A stretch of DNA of 64,000 bases from JBFWIW01 sp050253535 (GTDB lineage: Bacteria; Bacillota; Clostridia; Oscillospirales; Oscillospiraceae). Both the position numbers and the translations under genes were made by a program. Position 1 is the stretch's first letter. Each line of letters begins with the position of its first letter. The notes under the pieces were generated by a model. That model had not been told where the DNA came from, did no database searches, and was given only the letters and a program-made list of their open reading frames with translations. Of the stretch, positions 1 to 7,434 are shown one piece after another. The stretch is from assembly GCA_050253535.1 (NCBI GenBank), contig JBFWIW010000001.1, positions 1 to 64,000 of the forward strand. Reading direction: 5' to 3'.

Positions 1-770
1 TGCGAGAGACGGCGGGCAGGCTCCGCGGAAGACTCCCGAAGGATTGCATAGTTATCTGTATTTCCAAGGGAATAGAAAAAGACACGTCTATGCGTTTTTC
101 GCAGATACTGGAGGAGACGCTCGGATCCGATACGCCCATAGCGTCCCTGTCCGGCCCCTCGCACGCGGAGGAAGTGTCGAGAAGGGTACCCACGGCCTGC
201 GTCGCGACCTCAAGGCGACTTGACGTTGCAACAAAGGTGCAGGACATATTTATGAACGACTATTTTCGCGTTTACACCTCCTCAGACCTTGTCGGAGTGG
301 AGCTTGGAGCGGCGCTGAAAAACATTATTGCCCTTTCCGCGGGCATATGCGACGGCATTGGCTACGGCGATAACACCATAGCCATGCTGATGACGCGCGG
401 TCTTGCGGAGATTGCGGAGCTGTGCGTCGCCCTCGGTGGGAGGAAGGAGACTCTGGCCGGGCTCACGGGAGTAGGCGACCTCATCGTCACCTGTACGTCA
501 CGCCATTCCAGAAACCGCCGCGCGGGTGTTATCATCGGACAGGGCGTTGAGGCGCATGAGGCCATGCGCCAGGTCGGCGCTGTTGTGGAGGGATATTACG
601 CCGCAAAGGCGGCGCACGACCTCGCCGGAAAGGCAGGAGTCGACATGCCGATATGTGAAGAGGCATATAAGGTCCTGTATGAGGGCAAGGATCCGAAGAT
701 AGCTTTAAAAGAGCTGATGAGCCGCGACAAGAAGTCGGAGATATCCTCTGAGGCCGGTTGGGTAAAATAA
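1..770 (+). CDS. gpsA: NAD(P)H-dependent glycerol-3-phosphate dehydrogenase, 5'-truncated by window edge
   Basis: Makes sn-glycerol 3-phosphate from dihydroxyacetone phosphate for membrane lipid synthesis, in the cytosol. The frame is open from base 3 to the TAA at 768-770, giving 255 visible residues. The family is usually 330-340 residues, so roughly 80 N-terminal residues carrying the Rossmann GxGxxG lie outside the window. Visible landmarks are ISKGIE, SGPSHAEEV, the catalytic-lysine segment GAALKNIIAL, YGDNTIAM, and LTGVGDLIVTCTS. The first ATG inside the window (base 90) is internal, because the conserved KGIE segment lies upstream of it. In Firmicutes gpsA often follows plsY and der; those genes are not visible here. 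The gene faces obg, with a strong terminator between them. Confidence 0.95.
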   Translation, partial: RETAGRLRGRLPKDCIVICISKGIEKDTSMRFSQILEETLGSDTPIASLSGPSHAEEVSRRVPTACVATSRRLDVATKVQDIFMNDYFRVYTSSDLVGVELGAALKNIIALSAGICDGIGYGDNTIAMLMTRGLAEIAELCVALGGRKETLAGLTGVGDLIVTCTSRHSRNRRAGVIIGQGVEAHEAMRQVGAVVEGYYAAKAAHDLAGKAGVDMPICEEAYKVLYEGKDPKIALKELMSRDKKSEISSEAGWVK

Positions 771-814
771 GTTTCTGTTGATATATTAAATGTCAGCCGC
801 TTCGGCGGTTTAAA

Positions 815-851
815 AAGATGGCTTAGGGGAACATGTCCCCTAAGCCATCTT
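815..851. terminator. Bidirectional terminator between gpsA and obg
   Basis: A 16-bp perfect stem (AAGATGGCTTAGGGGA and its complement) with a 5-nt loop lies between convergent gpsA and obg. A smaller GCCGC/GGCGG hairpin followed by TTTAAAAA sits just upstream at about 794-815 and could also end gpsA. Confidence 0.8.
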
Positions 852-865
852 CAAGTTATGCGCCC

Positions 866-2137
866 CTATTTTTTATATTCATACTCCATATTGTATATAC
901 TTACCGTGTCGCCCTCTTTAATACCCAATTCTTCTAGCCGGGCGTAAAGACCGAGATTTCTCAGCGTACGGTCGAAGTACATGCGCGACTCGTAGTCGGT
1001 GAAATTTGTATTGGCGACGAGCCTCTCCAGCCAGCCGCCCTCTATGACCCAGACGTCGTCAACGACGTTTATATCCGGCTCGTTGTCAGCGTCCAGCGTT
1101 ATCTCAGGTTCCACATATTCCGGCTCATAGGCGATTACGGGCGGGAGGTGCTGGAGCTCGGCAGACACGGCGTTTATAAGTTCCGTTAACCCCGTATGCA
1201 CGGCCGCTGATATCTCAAAGAGTTTATAACCCCGCTGTGTGACATAAGAGCGGAACTTCTCCAAAAGCGAGGGGTCGTCCAGAATGTCACATTTGCTGGC
1301 GGCGACGATCATCGGTCGCGATGCCAGCGCCGGGCTGTATCGCCGCAGTTCTTCATTTATCGCCTCGAAATCCGCTATGGGGTCTCGGCCCTCGCTGCCG
1401 GAGATGTCGACGAGGTGGATGATAAGACGGCAGCGGTCAATGTGCCTCAAAAAATCATGGCCGAGACCGGCCCCTTCCGACGCGCCCTCGATTATTCCCG
1501 GTATGTCGGCCATGACGAAGGAGCTGCCTTCGCCCGAATAGACGACGCCGAGGTTGGGGTATAGGGTGGTGAAGTGATAATTTGCTATCTTGGGGTGAGC
1601 TTTGGAGACGACGGAGAGGAGAGTCGATTTTCCCACGTTTGGGAAGCCGACGAGTCCGACGTCCGCGAGGAGTTTGAGCTCGAGTATTACTTCTCTGGCT
1701 TCGCCGGGAAGCCCGCTTTTCGCAAAATGCGGTGCCTGGCGGGTGGGGGTGGCGAAGTGCTGGTTGCCCCAGCCTCCGGTTCCACCGCGCGCGAGCACAA
1801 AGCTCTCCTCGCCGAATAAATCTTTTATGATGGCGCCGGTCGCAGAGTCTCGGATGACCGTGCCGACGGGGACGTCTATAACAAGGCTTTCTCCGTCTTT
1901 GCCGCTGCATCTCTTGCCGGTACCGTTTGCGCCGCTTGCCGCTACGTACTTACGTTTATAGCGGAAGTCCATCAGCGTCGACATGTTGGCGTCAGTCTTA
2001 AGAACTATGTCGCCGCCTTTTCCGCCGTCGCCGCCGTCGGGGCCGCCCGCTGCGATATATTTTTCCCGGTGAAACGAGACAACGCCGTTGCCTCCGTTTC
2101 CCGCCTTTACTTTTATGGTTACTTTATCGACAAACAT
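866..2137 (-). CDS. obgE: Obg family GTPase (ribosome assembly / stress)
   Basis: Essential GTPase that binds the 50S subunit during assembly and links it to growth and (p)ppGpp. Three domains are visible. The glycine-rich Obg fold covers about residues 1-158 (GGNGVVSFHREK, GGPDGGDGGKGG). The G domain has G1 GFPNVGKS at 164-171, G3 DIPG at 211-214, G4 SKCD at 281-284 (a variant of NKxD) and G5 SAA near 310. The C-terminal OCT domain covers about 355-423. Length 423 residues is normal for Gram-positive Obg. ATG start with GAGGAT 8 bases upstream. It is read alone from its own promoter, divergent from murJ. Confidence 0.97.
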   Translation of the reverse strand: MFVDKVTIKVKAGNGGNGVVSFHREKYIAAGGPDGGDGGKGGDIVLKTDANMSTLMDFRYKRKYVAASGANGTGKRCSGKDGESLVIDVPVGTVIRDSATGAIIKDLFGEESFVLARGGTGGWGNQHFATPTRQAPHFAKSGLPGEAREVILELKLLADVGLVGFPNVGKSTLLSVVSKAHPKIANYHFTTLYPNLGVVYSGEGSSFVMADIPGIIEGASEGAGLGHDFLRHIDRCRLIIHLVDISGSEGRDPIADFEAINEELRRYSPALASRPMIVAASKCDILDDPSLLEKFRSYVTQRGYKLFEISAAVHTGLTELINAVSAELQHLPPVIAYEPEYVEPEITLDADNEPDINVVDDVWVIEGGWLERLVANTNFTDYESRMYFDRTLRNLGLYARLEELGIKEGDTVSIYNMEYEYKK

Positions 2138-2181
2138 TGAATCAAATCCTCAAATCTTTGTATTTCTTCCGTACAATTAGC

Positions 2182-2210
2182 ATTATACCAATTAAACGCG
2201 GTTTATACAA
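2182..2210 (-). promoter_or_regulatory. Sigma-A-type promoter of obg
   Basis: On the minus strand, TTGTAT (2210-2205), a 17-base spacer and TATAAT (2187-2182), about 45 bases before the obg ATG. Confidence 0.7.
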
Positions 2211-2234
2211 CGAAAATGTAAGACAACATATTTG

Positions 2235-2263
2235 TTGAAAAGACGGTGCGTTTGGGGTATTAT
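2235..2263 (+). promoter_or_regulatory. Sigma-A-type promoter of the polysaccharide operon
   Basis: TTGAAA (2235-2240), a 17-base spacer and TATTAT (2258-2263), 50 bases before the murJ start. No other promoter is evident down to 9.6 kb and the genes overlap, so this probably serves the whole operon. Confidence 0.65.
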
Positions 2264-2312
2264 GTATATTGAAAATTTACGGTGATTTTTTCCATTGGAA
2301 AGCGGGTGGCAT

Positions 2313-3884
2313 ATGGCGGAAAAGAATGGCGGAGCGGTAAAGACTGTGAGCCTCATGATGATAATAACTATCGCGGGGAAGCTTATGGGCCTTTGGCGTG
2401 ACAGGCTCCTCAGCATAAATTATGGCACCGGCATTGAGACGAACGCTTTTCTTATGGCAAGCCGCATACCTCGCGTATTTTTCGACGCTGTGTTTGCCTC
2501 CGCCATAGCGGCGAGCTTTATCCCGGTTTTCAACGAATATATGGTCAAAAAAGGGGAGCGTGAGGCGCGCGATTTTGCGGGAAACTTTATAACCGTGATG
2601 GGTTTTCTGTCTCTCATTCTGACAGCGCTGGGGATGGCCTTCGCGCCGCAGCTCACAGCGTTTTTCGCGGACGGCTATGACGCCCCGACGGCGGCGCTGT
2701 GTACAAGCCTTACGCGGTTAATGTTCCCGACGGTGCTTTTCACCGGCATAGCGTACTGCTTTGTCGGCATCATACAGTCAATGGACGAGTTCAATCTTCC
2801 GGCAGCGATAAGCCTCGTATCCAACAGCATAATCATCATCTATTATTATACGCTGAATGAAAAATTCGGCATTTTCGGTCTGGCCGGGGCGTTCCTGATA
2901 GCGTGGCTTATGCAGGCGCTGGTTCAGATGCCGTACCTTAAAACGCACGGATATAAATATAAACCGTCACTCAGTTTTCGTTCGGAAGGCATGAAAAAGG
3001 TGTTCACACTGATGCTTCCGGTTATGGTCAGCACTTGGGTGCTCCCGATAAACCAGACGATAAACGGTAAATTTGCCTCTCGCCTTTTTGACGGCGCCGG
3101 GGTGTCCGCCATTGAGTTCTCGAACAATCTCTATCTCATAATAGTCGGCGTTTTTGTCCTGTCGGTGACGAACTTCATATTTCCGCGCCTTTCACGCATG
3201 AGCTCGGGCAGCGAAGGCGAGGCGTTCAGGCAGACCATATCGGATGCCATGCATTCGTCGCTTTTTATCGTAATACCGCTTATGGCGGGGCTTATGGCCC
3301 TGTCCCGGCCCATCGTGGAACTCATATACGGCGGAGGAGAGTTCGGCGATTTTTCAGTCGGCATAACATCGCGCGCACTGCTTTTCGTGGCATTGGGTAT
3401 GGTGGGCTATACGGTACAGGCGGTACTCAGCCGTGTGTTTTTTGCCCAACAGAACGGGCGAATTCCGCTTGTGGCGGGAATATTCTCGATAGCCGTGAAC
3501 ATCGTGCTTTGTATGCTCCTTATAGACCGTTTCGATGTGGCCGGGCTCTCCGTTGCCTCAGCTATATCATGCACGGTGAACGCGGTCATCCTGGCTATGC
3601 CCTTAAAAAAGCGCGGCATGAATTTTCTCACGAGGGATTTTTTAATTGATATGGCAAAGATAATTTTTTCGACCCTGGTTATGACGGCGGCGGTTCTCTT
3701 GATAAAACCGCTTACGGCTGGCCTAATGCAGGGAAAACCCGGTCAGGCGCTGACCGTCGTTCTTTCGGCGATGGCCGGTGTTTCGGTCTATGCCGCGATC
3801 TCCGTGGTGCTTCGCATCCCAGAGGCAAAAGCGGCGGCCGGATTAGTCGGAAAGTTTTTAAAAAGGGGGGAAGATGGTGCGTAA
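2313..3884 (+). CDS. murJ: MurJ/MviN-family lipid II (polyprenyl-PP-sugar) flippase
   Basis: Integral membrane flippase of the MOP/MviN superfamily, moving undecaprenyl-linked intermediates across the membrane. The 523 residues are almost all hydrophobic helices (family pattern about 14). The N-terminus has the typical pattern of a short basic stretch, then a helix with RDRLLSINYG and ETNAFLMASRIPR. It heads an operon of polysaccharide genes, so it may carry the glycan repeat of that cluster rather than, or as well as, lipid II. Start: ATG at 2313 (MAEKNGG) is preferred, with GGAAAGCGGGTGG upstream; an in-frame TTG at 2295 would add six residues and has no clear ribosome site. It overlaps the next gene by 11 bases. 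Confidence 0.9.
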   Translation: MAEKNGGAVKTVSLMMIITIAGKLMGLWRDRLLSINYGTGIETNAFLMASRIPRVFFDAVFASAIAASFIPVFNEYMVKKGEREARDFAGNFITVMGFLSLILTALGMAFAPQLTAFFADGYDAPTAALCTSLTRLMFPTVLFTGIAYCFVGIIQSMDEFNLPAAISLVSNSIIIIYYYTLNEKFGIFGLAGAFLIAWLMQALVQMPYLKTHGYKYKPSLSFRSEGMKKVFTLMLPVMVSTWVLPINQTINGKFASRLFDGAGVSAIEFSNNLYLIIVGVFVLSVTNFIFPRLSRMSSGSEGEAFRQTISDAMHSSLFIVIPLMAGLMALSRPIVELIYGGGEFGDFSVGITSRALLFVALGMVGYTVQAVLSRVFFAQQNGRIPLVAGIFSIAVNIVLCMLLIDRFDVAGLSVASAISCTVNAVILAMPLKKRGMNFLTRDFLIDMAKIIFSTLVMTAAVLLIKPLTAGLMQGKPGQALTVVLSAMAGVSVYAAISVVLRIPEAKAAAGLVGKFLKRGEDGA

Positions 3885-5307
3885 ATATCTGGAGGTAAGC
3901 TTGACTTACCGTATACTCGCCGCCATATGCGCGTGGTTTTCGCGTGAGTATCATGAGAGCCGGATAATAACCACGTTTCTACGTACGGGAAATGGAGAGA
4001 CCGTATCCGGAAACAGCATATTAACCAGAACTTGGGGAGCTTTTCACCGCGCCATGTGCTTTATATTCGAAAAGCTGCGGCTGTTAAAGGTATTTGACGG
4101 CAGCATTACAAGGCGGAGCTTTTTTTGGTGCGCGCTTGCCGTCACACTGGCGCCGATCCTCCCAACCATGGCGGTAGCGGGCCTCGCTTTTTTGGCATTT
4201 GCCTCCGTTTTTATTGCATTCTCCTGTGACAGGGAAAGAAAGCTTGTCTACTCGCCGATAAACTGGCTCCTCCTCCTGTTTGCTTTTATCTATGTCTCGG
4301 CGACATTTACCTCCGTAACGTTTTCGGGAAGCTTAAAGGGCGGCTTGCTGACGGTGTTGTTTGTCGTTTTCGCTTTAATTTTTGAAAATTCGGTCACCAC
4401 AAAAAAACAGCTCGATACGGCGGTTATTCTCATTGTTTGCGCAGGTTTTCTTGTCTCGGCTTACGGCGTATATCAGTACGTTTTCGGAGTCGCCGGCGCG
4501 GAGTCGTGGATAGATACGGATATGTTCTCTGGTACCGGTACTCGCGTCTATTCGACGCTTCAGAACCCGAACGTTCTGTCGGAATACCTGCTCCTGGTCA
4601 TCCCGTTCGCGTTCGCCATGTTTCTGGCTGAGCGCCGCCAGGGGAAAAAGCTTCTCTATTTATGCGCGGCCGGGGCAATGTGCCTCTGTATGCTGCTGAC
4701 GCTCTCGCGCGGCGGCTGGCTGGGGCTTATTTTTGCGGCGGCTGTGTTTATAATACTTCTTGACGGGCGATTCATTTTCCTGGGGATTGCGGCTCTTATC
4801 GCGCTTTATTTTGTGCTGCCGGAATCCTTTATAGCCCGATTCACCAGTATCGGAAATTTGAGCGACAGCTCAACGTCATACCGAGTGGCCATCTGGTACG
4901 GGACTCTCTCAATGCTGAAGGACTACTGGTTCTGCGGTATAGGGCCGGGGACGGCGGCATTCAATCTTGTGTATCCGCTGTACAGTTTCAGCGCGGCGGC
5001 GGCGGAGCATTCACACAATCTGTTCCTGCAGATAACCTGTGACGCGGGAATCTGCGGGATAGCGATATTTTTGGCAACATTATTTACCTATTTCAGAACA
5101 ACGCTCTCAGCCATGTCGCGCGAGCGTGACAAAAAGAGCCGATGTCTGCAGGCGGCAGCTGTAGCGGCCATAGTCGGATTTCTGGTACAGGGAATGGCAG
5201 ATAACGCGTTCTATAACTACAGGGTACTGCTGATGTTCTGGGTGATTTTGATAACCGGTATGCTGGTCTCACGGCGTACCGCAATGTCGGAGGTGGGCGC
5301 CGGATGA
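3874..5307 (+). CDS. O-antigen ligase / polymerase family membrane protein (Wzy/WaaL-like)
   Basis: Polytopic membrane protein of 477 residues with about ten or more hydrophobic segments and one large extracytoplasmic loop. The loop region carries the hallmarks of the PF04932 family: LSRGGWLG followed later by EHSHNLFLQ. Family members polymerise repeat units or ligate a finished glycan to an acceptor on the outer face of the membrane. ATG at 3874 with AAGGGGGG just upstream; it overlaps murJ by 11 bases and the next gene by 4 (ATGA), so translation is probably coupled. Whether it is polymerase or ligase cannot be told from sequence. Confidence 0.85.
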   Translation: MVRKYLEVSLTYRILAAICAWFSREYHESRIITTFLRTGNGETVSGNSILTRTWGAFHRAMCFIFEKLRLLKVFDGSITRRSFFWCALAVTLAPILPTMAVAGLAFLAFASVFIAFSCDRERKLVYSPINWLLLLFAFIYVSATFTSVTFSGSLKGGLLTVLFVVFALIFENSVTTKKQLDTAVILIVCAGFLVSAYGVYQYVFGVAGAESWIDTDMFSGTGTRVYSTLQNPNVLSEYLLLVIPFAFAMFLAERRQGKKLLYLCAAGAMCLCMLLTLSRGGWLGLIFAAAVFIILLDGRFIFLGIAALIALYFVLPESFIARFTSIGNLSDSSTSYRVAIWYGTLSMLKDYWFCGIGPGTAAFNLVYPLYSFSAAAAEHSHNLFLQITCDAGICGIAIFLATLFTYFRTTLSAMSRERDKKSRCLQAAAVAAIVGFLVQGMADNAFYNYRVLLMFWVILITGMLVSRRTAMSEVGAG

Positions 5308-6428
5308 TAAAGGTACTCAACATCATAAGCGACACGAATATCGGCGGCGCGGGCAGGGTTCTGGAAAATTACCTGCGCTATATGGACAGAGATAATTTCG
5401 AGGCGGCTGTGGCCCTGCCGCGCGGGAGCCTGCTGATCGAAAGATTAAAGCCTTTCGGTGTCCCTATATATGAGCTCGACGGCATAGCGGACACATCAAT
5501 GGATTTATCCGCTGTAAAAAAGCTCAAAAAACTCATCAGAGAAGTAAACCCCGATATTGTCCATACGCATGGGGCCATGTCCGGGCGCATAGCGGGACGG
5601 CAGTGCGGGAAGAAAGTCGTTTTCACGCGGCACTCGGCATTCCCGCTGCCGGAAAAGCTGAATAAGCAGCCGCTGAAAGGTATTTATAAGCTTGTTAACG
5701 AGCACTATGCCGACCGCATAATCTGCGTGAGCCCGATTTGCCGGGACTACCTGATGGAGGGCGGTGTAAGCTGCGATAATATAGACGTGGTTATTAACGG
5801 AGTAGACGCGGCGACGCGCTCCGGAGAGGCCGACTGTGTGGCTCTGCGCAGGAATTTCGGCATTGAGGACGGCGTTTTTACAGCCGCTGTGATTGCGCGA
5901 ATAGAGCATTATAAAGGCCACATGTACGTGGCTGAGGCGGCAAAGATACTCAAAGACCGCGGCAGAAACTTCAGGATTATAGCGGCGGGAACCGGATCTT
6001 ACGAGGACGAGGTCAAAAGCAGAGCGCGCGATTTGGGTGTAGAGGACGTCCTGCTTTTCCCTGGTTTTGTGAGCGATGTCCCCGGACTCCTCTCAATACT
6101 GGACGTGCAGATAAACGCCTCCTACAACGAGGCCGCGAGCCTTTCAATTCTTGAGGGACTCAGTATGGGGGTACCGGCCATAGTCAGCGATTTTCCGGGC
6201 AACCTCAGCATTGTGGACGACGGGAAGACCGGGCTGGTCTTTAAAACCCGTGACCCGGTGGGCCTGGCTGACGCCATAGAAAGACTCATGGATGACAGAA
6301 ATCTCCTTGCTAAACTGGGAGAGAATGCCCGTACGGAATATGAAAAGCGCTTTACAGGCGCGATTTTTGCCAAAAACACAGAAAAAGTATACCTCAAGGT
6401 AACAGAGGGAGGACATCATGGAAAATAA
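5304..6428 (+). CDS. GT4-family glycosyltransferase
   Basis: GT-B fold retaining glycosyltransferase of 374 residues. The N-terminal acceptor domain has GGAGRVLENYL and a VHTHGAMSGRIAG motif. The C-terminal donor domain has the family E-x7-E signature in NEAASLSILEGLSMGVPAIV (around residues 272-290). It probably adds one sugar to the lipid-linked unit at the cytosolic face. The ATG overlaps the upstream TGA by 4 bases, and it overlaps the following membrane protein by 11 bases. Donor and acceptor sugars cannot be inferred. Confidence 0.9.
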   Translation: MIKVLNIISDTNIGGAGRVLENYLRYMDRDNFEAAVALPRGSLLIERLKPFGVPIYELDGIADTSMDLSAVKKLKKLIREVNPDIVHTHGAMSGRIAGRQCGKKVVFTRHSAFPLPEKLNKQPLKGIYKLVNEHYADRIICVSPICRDYLMEGGVSCDNIDVVINGVDAATRSGEADCVALRRNFGIEDGVFTAAVIARIEHYKGHMYVAEAAKILKDRGRNFRIIAAGTGSYEDEVKSRARDLGVEDVLLFPGFVSDVPGLLSILDVQINASYNEAASLSILEGLSMGVPAIVSDFPGNLSIVDDGKTGLVFKTRDPVGLADAIERLMDDRNLLAKLGENARTEYEKRFTGAIFAKNTEKVYLKVTEGGHHGK

Positions 6429-6921
6429 CAAGCCGGTAAAGAGACACCTTTTTAACCTCTTCGACGTCATCATAATCGGTATAATCGCCGTAATTCTGGC
6501 CGTTGTTCTGATATACATGCTGCGGTCACGCGGGACATCCGTATCGACTGAGCAGACAAAGACAGTTCGCTATATGGTTGAACTTACCGATATGAATACG
6601 GGGACGGCGGAGGCTATTAAGCAGGGAGACGAGCTTATCGATACAATTAAAAAGTACGACGTGGGTGAGGTGATCTCCTGCGAGATCGTACCGACGGTGA
6701 AATCCGCCAAGAACCTTGAAACCGGTGAATTCGTAAACGCCGTTGTGCCCGACAGGGAGACGGCGATGATCCTATTGGAGGCCGAGTGTACAGACACGGA
6801 AAATCAGTATCTGGCTGGCGGCGGCTTCAAGGTCTGCGGCGGTGAACAGGTGAGCCTAAAGGGCCCGGGTTACTATGGAAGCGGTTATATCCTTTATGTC
6901 GTCAGGGGGGATGAGTCATGA
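6418..6921 (+). CDS. DUF4330-like single-pass membrane protein, first of a pair
   Basis: 167 residues: a short basic cytosolic N-terminus (NKPVKRHLFNLFD), one transmembrane helix at about residues 14-36 (VIIIGIIAVILAVVLIYML), then an extracytoplasmic beta-rich domain with no catalytic motif that I recognise. The layout matches DUF4330 proteins of Firmicutes, which occur in exopolysaccharide clusters and have no assigned activity. ATG with AGGAGG 5 bases upstream. It overlaps its neighbours on both sides (11 bases before, 4 after), so it is made together with the glycosyltransferases and with a second copy of the same layout. Confidence 0.7.
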   Translation: MENNKPVKRHLFNLFDVIIIGIIAVILAVVLIYMLRSRGTSVSTEQTKTVRYMVELTDMNTGTAEAIKQGDELIDTIKKYDVGEVISCEIVPTVKSAKNLETGEFVNAVVPDRETAMILLEAECTDTENQYLAGGGFKVCGGEQVSLKGPGYYGSGYILYVVRGDES

Positions 6922-7412
6922 AAAAGCTCATAGATGAGAGGGGTCGTGCGTTCGGGGTCATAAGCGTCATAGATATCGTCGTTATCTGCATCGTCATTCT
7001 TCTGGCGACCGGCTTCTATATGCGCTTCTTCGTTCTCGAAAAGACATCCGCCCCGGCAGCGAGCACAACCTCAATAATCTATAAAATTAAAGTGGAAGGG
7101 GTTCGCGCCTACACAGTGGACGGTTTGCGCCTCGGCGACAAGCTCTATGCCGACGAGGACAATACCCTTATGGGGACAATTACGGACATCGAATCGTCTC
7201 CGGCAGAGGTTATTACAACACTTCCCGACGGCAGCTATACCAAAGCCGGATCACAGGGCAAATATGACGTGGTAATTACGATGCAGGCTGACGGACGCAT
7301 CATGAACGGAAGATATTATGTAAACAAAACCCGTGAGATCAACACCAACGTGAAAGTGGACGTCTATACGAAATATGTCAGCTTTACCTCTGCGGTGACA
7401 GAAATAGACTGA
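6918..7412 (+). CDS. DUF4330 family membrane protein, second of a pair
   Basis: 164 residues beginning MKKLIDERGRAFGVISVIDI, which is the classic DUF4330 opening, with one transmembrane helix at about 15-36 and an outer domain of about 120 residues. The outer domain resembles that of the gene before it in size and layout, with an 'increase/variation' type strand pattern (IIYKIKVEGV ... RLGDKLYADED). It starts in the ATGA overlap with the previous stop. The tandem pair suggests a heteromeric envelope component, but no biochemical role is known to me. Confidence 0.8.
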   Translation: MKKLIDERGRAFGVISVIDIVVICIVILLATGFYMRFFVLEKTSAPAASTTSIIYKIKVEGVRAYTVDGLRLGDKLYADEDNTLMGTITDIESSPAEVITTLPDGSYTKAGSQGKYDVVITMQADGRIMNGRYYVNKTREINTNVKVDVYTKYVSFTSAVTEID

Positions 7413-7434
7413 AGCTCGGAAAGGGGCGGCCTTA

